Shown one piece after another: positions 6,720 to 10,725 of a stretch of DNA of 10,725 nucleotides. A program made the position numbers and the translations under genes. The stretch's first letter is position 1, and the number at the start of each line of letters is the position of its first letter. The notes under the pieces were generated by a model that saw only the letters and a list, made by a program, of their open reading frames with translations, was not told where the DNA came from and searched no databases. Source of the stretch: Bryobacteraceae bacterium (GTDB lineage Bacteria; Acidobacteriota; Terriglobia; Bryobacterales; Bryobacteraceae); assembly GCA_030036985.1 (NCBI GenBank), contig JASHSD010000759.1, positions 1-10,725 of the forward strand, written 5' to 3'.

Positions 6720-7535
6720 ATGATTTTCAGACCGCAACAGGGGCTCCGAACGCCTCTATGCGTCGCCGCGGCGGCGCTCCTGCTGGCATTGGCCGGTAAC
6801 CAGACATTTGCGCAACAAGGGCGTGGCGGCCGCGGCCGAGGCGGTCCTCCGCCCGCTCCTTTAACGCCGAAACAAATGGCCCCGGAAGACGTCACGGGCT
6901 ACTGGGTCTCCGTGGTTACCGAGGATTGGCGCTATCGCATGGTTACTCCGGCCAAGGGCGATTTCCAGAGCGTTCCCTTGAATGGGGAGGGGCGCAAGGT
7001 AGCCAATGAGTGGGATCCCGATAAGGATATCGCCGCGGGCAAGCAGTGCAAATCGTACGGCGCCGCCGGATTGATGCGCGTTCCAGGCCGCATTCATGTC
7101 ACCTGGCTCGACGATAAAACGCTGAAGGTCGAAACGGACGCGGGCAAGCAGACTCGCCTGTTTCACTTCGGCGGCGAGGCGCCCGAGAATGAGAAGCCCT
7201 CGCTCCAAGGCTACTCCGTGGCCAGTTGGGACGGTCCTCCCGCAGGCCGGGGCTTCGGCGCCCTGCGCGGACCCATGCGCGCCGGGTCTCTGAAGGTCGT
7301 GACCACGCACCTCGCGCCCGGCTATCTGCGCAAGAACGGCGTGCCGTATGACGAAAAAACGGTGCTGACGGAGTATTACACCAGAGTCCATGAGGACAAC
7401 GGGGATTCGTGGCTGATCATCACCACCGAGGTTGACGATCCGACTTACCTGACGCAGACCTTCGTCACCAGCAGTAACTTCAAGATGGAACCGAACGGCA
7501 GCAAGTGGATGCCGGAGGATTGCGAAGCCAAGTAA
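6720..7535 (+). CDS. Conserved secreted protein of unknown function (WVSVVTEDW type)
   Basis: The product has 271 residues with a signal peptide (hydrophobic stretch about 12-26, cleavage after the TFA at 29-31). Directly behind it is a low-complexity Gly/Arg stretch GRGGRGRGG and then PPPAPLTP, a flexible tether of about 20 residues. The body begins with DVTGYWVSVVTEDWRYRMVTP (about 57-77) and continues with AAGKQCKSYGAAGLMRVPGRIHVTW and LKVETDAGKQTRLFHFG. I have seen this set of blocks in uncharacterised acidobacterial proteins but can name no domain or reaction. Two cysteines remain after cleavage (in AGKQCKSYG and EDCEAK), which could form a disulfide. The ATG at 6720 lies 36 nt after the DUF6152 stop codon with only a weak purine run in front (CAGAG). 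The gene is followed after 7 nt by the DUF2127 gene, so the three probably form one transcript. Confidence 0.8.
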   Translation: MIFRPQQGLRTPLCVAAAALLLALAGNQTFAQQGRGGRGRGGPPPAPLTPKQMAPEDVTGYWVSVVTEDWRYRMVTPAKGDFQSVPLNGEGRKVANEWDPDKDIAAGKQCKSYGAAGLMRVPGRIHVTWLDDKTLKVETDAGKQTRLFHFGGEAPENEKPSLQGYSVASWDGPPAGRGFGALRGPMRAGSLKVVTTHLAPGYLRKNGVPYDEKTVLTEYYTRVHEDNGDSWLIITTEVDDPTYLTQTFVTSSNFKMEPNGSKWMPEDCEAK

Positions 7536-7550
7536 GCCGGTTATGCCGGC
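7536..7550 (+). promoter_or_regulatory. Small hairpin with the DUF2127 start codon in its loop
   Basis: GCCGG (7536-7540) and CCGGC (7546-7550) form a perfect 5-bp GC stem whose loop TTATG contains the ATG. It directly follows the upstream stop codon (TAA, 7533-7535). Ribosomes ending there would melt it, so translational coupling is possible. In a GC-rich genome a stem this short may be chance. Confidence 0.3.
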
Positions 7551-8007
7551 TGCAAGGGGCGGGTCCAAGTCCGAGTTCTGGCTCTTACTGATCGGGCTCT
7601 TCAAACTGTTGAAGGGCGTGGCCTTGCTGATAGCAGGGTTCGGACTTGTCAGGCTCCTGCATCGCGATGTCGCGGCGGTGGTGCAGCATTGGATAGAAGT
7701 GCTGCGCGTCGATCCGGATAACCGGTTCATTCACCGGATCATACTCAGGATCTTTAACGTCACCCCGAAACAACTGCGGGCGCTGAGTGCGGGAACTTTC
7801 ATTTATTCAGGGATTTTCCTGACTGAGGGCAGCGGTCTGCTGGCCCGGAAGCATTGGGCCGAGTATATGACGCTGATCAGTACCGGCCTTTTTATTCCGC
7901 TCGAAGTCTACGAAATCTACCGGCATTTCACCTGGCTAAAACTGGGCGTGACGGCAGTGAATGCGCTGATTGTCTGGTATCTTGCGGTCAGGGTGAAGCG
8001 GCGGTAA
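7543..8007 (+). CDS. DUF2127-family integral membrane protein
   Basis: This 154-residue protein is a small inner-membrane protein of unknown function. Four hydrophobic helices are visible at about 12-37, 78-100, 106-126 and 131-149. The family blocks are FWLLLIGLFKLLKGVALL at the start, LRVDPDNRFIHRI in the loop (54-66), LRALSAGTFIYSGIFLTEG (78-96), and KHWAEYMTLISTGLFIPLEVYE (103-124). The length matches the family. The start at 7543 lies 7 nt after the preceding stop codon, without a recognisable ribosome-binding site, which fits coupling to the upstream secreted protein gene. DUF2127 proteins occur in many unrelated gene settings, so being last in this cluster says little about its job. 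The polar ends (MPAARGGSKS and VRVKRR) would face the cytoplasm by the positive-inside rule. Confidence 0.9.
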   Translation: MPAARGGSKSEFWLLLIGLFKLLKGVALLIAGFGLVRLLHRDVAAVVQHWIEVLRVDPDNRFIHRIILRIFNVTPKQLRALSAGTFIYSGIFLTEGSGLLARKHWAEYMTLISTGLFIPLEVYEIYRHFTWLKLGVTAVNALIVWYLAVRVKRR

Positions 8008-8107
8008 GACGGGAGTTGAGATCATTAGCGCCTTCCGCTTCGAACTGCTTCAGGCAGGCGGAGATAATAAGTTCAAAGCCGCTTTTCTCAAAGTGATGGC
8101 GTAGCTG

Positions 8108-10480
8108 CTAATAGCGCGGCGCGGTAACCGCTGTCTGCAGCGCCCTGAGACTCTCCGGCGAACCCGTGAAGATGTTGGTCGGAAACGTGGCGTGCTGCAG
8201 GATCTGATCGTAGATCTCAGGGGCGAGATACAGATTGAGGCCCATTCCGGCGAGGTACTGCAGACGCAGGTTGCGGTCGCGGTTGATCTGCGCGTGCTCA
8301 AGCCATAAACGCAGGTCTGACGCCTGCACGGCGTAGGTCGAGAGCAGATCGATCACCGAGTTATAGCCGACTTCGCGAAGCGAATCCGCCACAGGCTTGT
8401 AGTCCGGACGGCTGAGACGTTGTTCGAGCGCGTCGATATCGATTTTGAGCGGCTCGGCCTGGCCCACCAAAACCACGTCATAACCCTGCCCATCGGTGTT
8501 CAGATTCCCCCAGATGGTTCCGTTGGGGAAAGCCTGGAAAAACGTTGCGATCTCGCTTTGTACGGTATCGAGATTGCTTTCATACAAAGGAACCCATTGG
8601 GTGACAAAGCCGCCTGGATTCAGATGCTTCTTCACCAGTTCGAAGTATTCGGTCGAATAGAGCGGCGCGATGCCTTTGACCCAGGGGTGGATCGGGTCGG
8701 AAGTGATGATGTCGAACTTCTCGGGAGTGGTCAGGACGTAGTGGCGCGCATCGTCGTAAACGATGCGGGTGCGCCGATCGTGCATCACATTATGGTTCTC
8801 GTGGCTGAAATAGCGCGCCGACGCGGGCGGAATCAGCGGCTCGATTTCGCAGATGGTGATGTGCTCGACCGAGGGATGGACCACAAAGGTTCCGGCCGTG
8901 ACGCCGGCCCCGCATCCCACCACGAGGATCGACTTGGGATCCTTGTGCAGCAGCGCGGGCAGATGGCCGAGCAGCCGCTGCAGACGCATATCCTGCGGTT
9001 CGGCCGAAGCCTCCGTCTTGCCGCTGACATGAAAGTAAGTGGTCACGCCTTCGAATTTCGTATACGCGACAGAGGAATTCATGCCCTCGGCGGCGTAAAG
9101 GAGGGTCCAGTTTCCGGGCGTAGTGGTGAGGCGGCGTCCGAAGGCGATCAACTTCCACGGAAGCACGGGAACGCTCCAGACCACCAGAGCGGCGGCGGCT
9201 ATCGCCCCAGCCGTTTTGACCGAGGGCTTCATCAACACGACCGCGGCGAGAATCGAGAGGCAAACAAGAATCTGCTCGGAATGCTGCGTCCCGGCATAGC
9301 GGATGAAGATCAGGCTGAAAGCGAGAGAGCCGACAATCGCGCCGACCGTGTTCGCGCCGTACACCTCGCCGACCAGACGGCCGGGATCGGTGTCGCGCGC
9401 ATCGTCGGAAGGCGCGACGCCGGCAAGGGCCAGCGGGAAACTCGCGCCCCAAAGCAGGGTCGAGGGCAGAATAGCAATGGCGCAGCGCGCGATATCGCTC
9501 AGAAAACCATGCCAGACGCTCGCGTCGGAATCGACATTGCCCCGCCAGTAAGGTAGGAAATCGGCGATCATGAACGCGGCGAAGGCGAGCGCGAGCACCT
9601 GCAGGAGTTGGCAGATCGCAAGCAGCATTCGCGGATTGTGGTGATTTCGGGCGAGCGCCGAGCCGCCGCTGCTGCCCAGCCCGAGTCCCGTGAGGAACAC
9701 GCCGAGGATGATTGAAAACGTATAAACCGTCGGGCCGAGCATCAGCGAGAGATCGCGCGTCCAGATGACTTCCGCGCCCAGCGCGCAGAGGCCGGAGAGT
9801 GCGATCGCGAGATATACGGGCCACGCGCGGGGCGCGCGATTGGCTTTGTCCGGCGCGGTCGACCTCGGCGTATAGGTCACCCCGCCGGCCAATGAAAAAC
9901 CGACTATCGCCACCACGAAGTTGATGGCGGCGGCGACGTAGGTCGCGGTCGCCATATCGTGAATGCGGAGCAGATAGAAGCCCGCGAGCAGGCATCCGAA
10001 AACGCCGCCGGCGATGTTGCCGCCGTAGAAGAATCCCCACCAGGAAGCGGCGTGCGGCGTCGCTTCGATCCAGCGCGAGATCGCGGGAAGAGTGGCGCCC
10101 ATCATTACCGTGGGCGGCAGAAGGCAGATCGCGCAGGCGACGCTGCGGAGCAGGATTCCCGGCATGCCGTGGCCGATGCTGGCGGTGTAGAGGTTCCGCA
10201 CCAGGGGCATGCCGAACAGCACCAGGAATCCGAATATGCCCGTGGCGAACTCGAGCAGCGCATACACTTTCAGCGGATGCCGGCGGGCCGGGATGAGGCG
10301 GGGCAGCGCGATGCTGCCGAGGCACATCCCTCCCATGAAGGTTCCGAGCAGCACGGCAAGCGACACGGCCGAGGAACCGATCACCAGCTGCAGCAGCTGC
10401 AGCCAGACAACTTCATAGATAAGAGCGGAACAACCGCTGCCGATGAATAGGGCCAGCAGAAGGGGCAGATATTGAGTCAC
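8108..10480 (-). CDS. Fused MFS-like membrane domain and spermidine-synthase-like domain
   Basis: This is a 790-residue inner-membrane protein. Residues about 5-443 hold some 12-13 hydrophobic helices, with the family start LPLLLALFIGSGCSALIYEVVW and repeated motifs GATLPAISRW (128-137) and GASFPLALAG (345-354). The cytoplasmic C-terminal part is a Rossmann-type aminopropyltransferase/methyltransferase fold: VVGCGAGV (520-527) for the nucleoside ligand, Glu545 and Glu547 in CEIEP, Asp576/Asp577 in YDDARHYV, FDIITSD (589-595) and APLYSTEYF (605-613). Classic spermidine synthases have two Asp in the block after FDVII; here Asp595 is kept but the second is His598 (DPIHPW), so polyamine synthesis is uncertain. 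A tail of about 110 residues follows the fold. The start is GTG at 10480; it places the first helix right at the N-terminus. A Uma2-like gene ends 68 nt upstream on the same strand. Substrate and transported compound, if any, are unknown. Confidence 0.9.
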   Translation of the reverse strand: MTQYLPLLLALFIGSGCSALIYEVVWLQLLQLVIGSSAVSLAVLLGTFMGGMCLGSIALPRLIPARRHPLKVYALLEFATGIFGFLVLFGMPLVRNLYTASIGHGMPGILLRSVACAICLLPPTVMMGATLPAISRWIEATPHAASWWGFFYGGNIAGGVFGCLLAGFYLLRIHDMATATYVAAAINFVVAIVGFSLAGGVTYTPRSTAPDKANRAPRAWPVYLAIALSGLCALGAEVIWTRDLSLMLGPTVYTFSIILGVFLTGLGLGSSGGSALARNHHNPRMLLAICQLLQVLALAFAAFMIADFLPYWRGNVDSDASVWHGFLSDIARCAIAILPSTLLWGASFPLALAGVAPSDDARDTDPGRLVGEVYGANTVGAIVGSLAFSLIFIRYAGTQHSEQILVCLSILAAVVLMKPSVKTAGAIAAAALVVWSVPVLPWKLIAFGRRLTTTPGNWTLLYAAEGMNSSVAYTKFEGVTTYFHVSGKTEASAEPQDMRLQRLLGHLPALLHKDPKSILVVGCGAGVTAGTFVVHPSVEHITICEIEPLIPPASARYFSHENHNVMHDRRTRIVYDDARHYVLTTPEKFDIITSDPIHPWVKGIAPLYSTEYFELVKKHLNPGGFVTQWVPLYESNLDTVQSEIATFFQAFPNGTIWGNLNTDGQGYDVVLVGQAEPLKIDIDALEQRLSRPDYKPVADSLREVGYNSVIDLLSTYAVQASDLRLWLEHAQINRDRNLRLQYLAGMGLNLYLAPEIYDQILQHATFPTNIFTGSPESLRALQTAVTAPRY

Positions 10481-10533
10481 AGTGGGGTTACTTCATCGAC
10501 GCGCAGTTGTGATTTTGGGGCAATTCGATACCG

Positions 10534-10542
10534 ATTCTATCA
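10534..10542 (-). promoter_or_regulatory. Candidate extended -10 promoter for the fused membrane protein gene
   Basis: On the minus strand TGATAGAAT fits the extended -10 form TGnTATAAT, with one mismatch in the hexamer. It begins 6 nt after the Uma2-like gene's stop codon and would give a leader of about 45 nt before the GTG at 10480. No clear -35 box is seen, which extended -10 promoters can tolerate. It suggests the two genes need not be one operon. Confidence 0.4.
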
Positions 10543-10548
10543 GGCGGT

Positions 10549-10725
10549 TTACAGATCGTCGAACAATTCGGCGATCTGAATGCGCCAGCCGGGAATTGAT
10601 GCCGATGTGAGGAACGCGCCTTCGCTCAACGTCTGCGATCCATTTTCAACGTGGATGCACATGGTTCTGGTCGACGGGTAGATCAGCCATGCTTCGAGGA
10701 CTCCCCACGCGAGATACGCCTGCAC
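10549..10725 (-). CDS. Uma2-family (DUF820) PD-(D/E)XK-like protein, C-terminal fragment
   Basis: The frame is open from the window edge at 10725 and ends at the TAA at 10549-10551, giving the last 58 residues. The block AYLAWGVLEAWLIYPSTRT followed by CIHVENG is the typical end of Uma2 proteins, where the usual form is a G-V-x-E-x-W-L-x-D-P run; here Tyr replaces the Asp before the Pro. Uma2 proteins have a PD-(D/E)XK nuclease fold and are very numerous in cyanobacteria and Acidobacteriota, but their cellular role is unsettled. The catalytic Asp and Glu/Lys lie upstream of the visible part, so activity cannot be judged. The fused MFS/spermidine-synthase-like gene follows on the same strand. 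Confidence 0.7.
   Translation of the reverse strand: MQAYLAWGVLEAWLIYPSTRTMCIHVENGSQTLSEGAFLTSASIPGWRIQIAELFDDL

Noticed and set aside
6861..7730. A 289-codon minus-strand open frame across the secreted protein and DUF2127 genes
   Set aside because: It overlaps two recognisable genes and is in codon register with the first one, so it is an antisense shadow.
8008..8107. Possible intrinsic terminator between the convergent DUF2127 and fused membrane protein genes
   Set aside because: Only weak 4-bp stems were found (for example CTGC/GCAG near 8047) and no hairpin followed by a T-tract, so no terminator is annotated. The 24-nt repeat arm is absent here.
8420..9556. A 378-codon open frame on the plus strand inside the fused MFS/spermidine-synthase-like gene
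   Set aside because: It has the same in-register antisense origin. The product shows no recognisable fold and lies over a well-supported gene.
8790..10325. A 511-codon open frame on the minus strand in another phase of the fused membrane protein gene
   Set aside because: The translation is dominated by Arg, Pro and Ala as expected for a shifted frame of GC-rich DNA. The frame used by the annotated gene has helices and nucleotide-binding motifs throughout.

Overview
The window looks like a chromosomal stretch of a GC-rich Gram-negative bacterium, most likely an Acidobacteriota member of the Solibacter/Bryobacter type. This is an inference from several things. There is a membrane-bound regulator with the N-terminal DNA-binding domain typical of that phylum, and a pair of secreted proteins (a DUF6152 protein and a WVSVVTEDW-type protein) that I associate with the same group. 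There is also a one-chain M16 peptidase, an MFS/spermidine-synthase fusion, and a GC-rich dispersed-looking intergenic repeat. Shine-Dalgarno sites are mostly weak or absent. No RNA gene, insertion sequence, CRISPR array or phage gene was seen.

Layout. 1-1089 (+): 3' part of a hybrid sensor histidine kinase with a C-terminal receiver domain. 1126-1644 (+): hypoxanthine phosphoribosyltransferase (hpt), possibly read from a leaderless transcript. 1645-1845: convergent intergenic region filled by a 174-nt element with 24-nt inverted ends. 1846-4575 (-): secreted zinc peptidase of family M16 with an active and an inactive half. 4576-4799: intergenic region with hairpins and diverged copies of the same repeat. 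4800-6134 (-): CadC-like one-component regulator with a periplasmic domain. 6135-6296: divergent promoter region. 6297-8007 (+): compact cluster of a DUF6152 periplasmic protein, a conserved secreted protein and a DUF2127 four-helix membrane protein. 8108-10480 (-): fused MFS-like/spermidine-synthase-like membrane protein. 10549-10725 (-): 3' end of a Uma2-family nuclease-like gene that leaves the window.

How the parts may work together. The most coherent unit is the regulator at 4800-6134 facing the cluster at 6297-8007. The regulator has a cytoplasmic DNA-binding domain, one membrane helix and a periplasmic domain, and two of the three divergent genes are exported. Regulation of the cluster by this protein is a fair guess but is not shown by the sequence. 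The other genes look like independent housekeeping or envelope functions.

I found no clear multi-gene system of a wholly new type. The items most worth a second look are the paired repeat element around the M16 gene, the unnamed periplasmic domain of the regulator with its divergent exported pair, and the altered polyamine-site motif in the spermidine-synthase-like protein.
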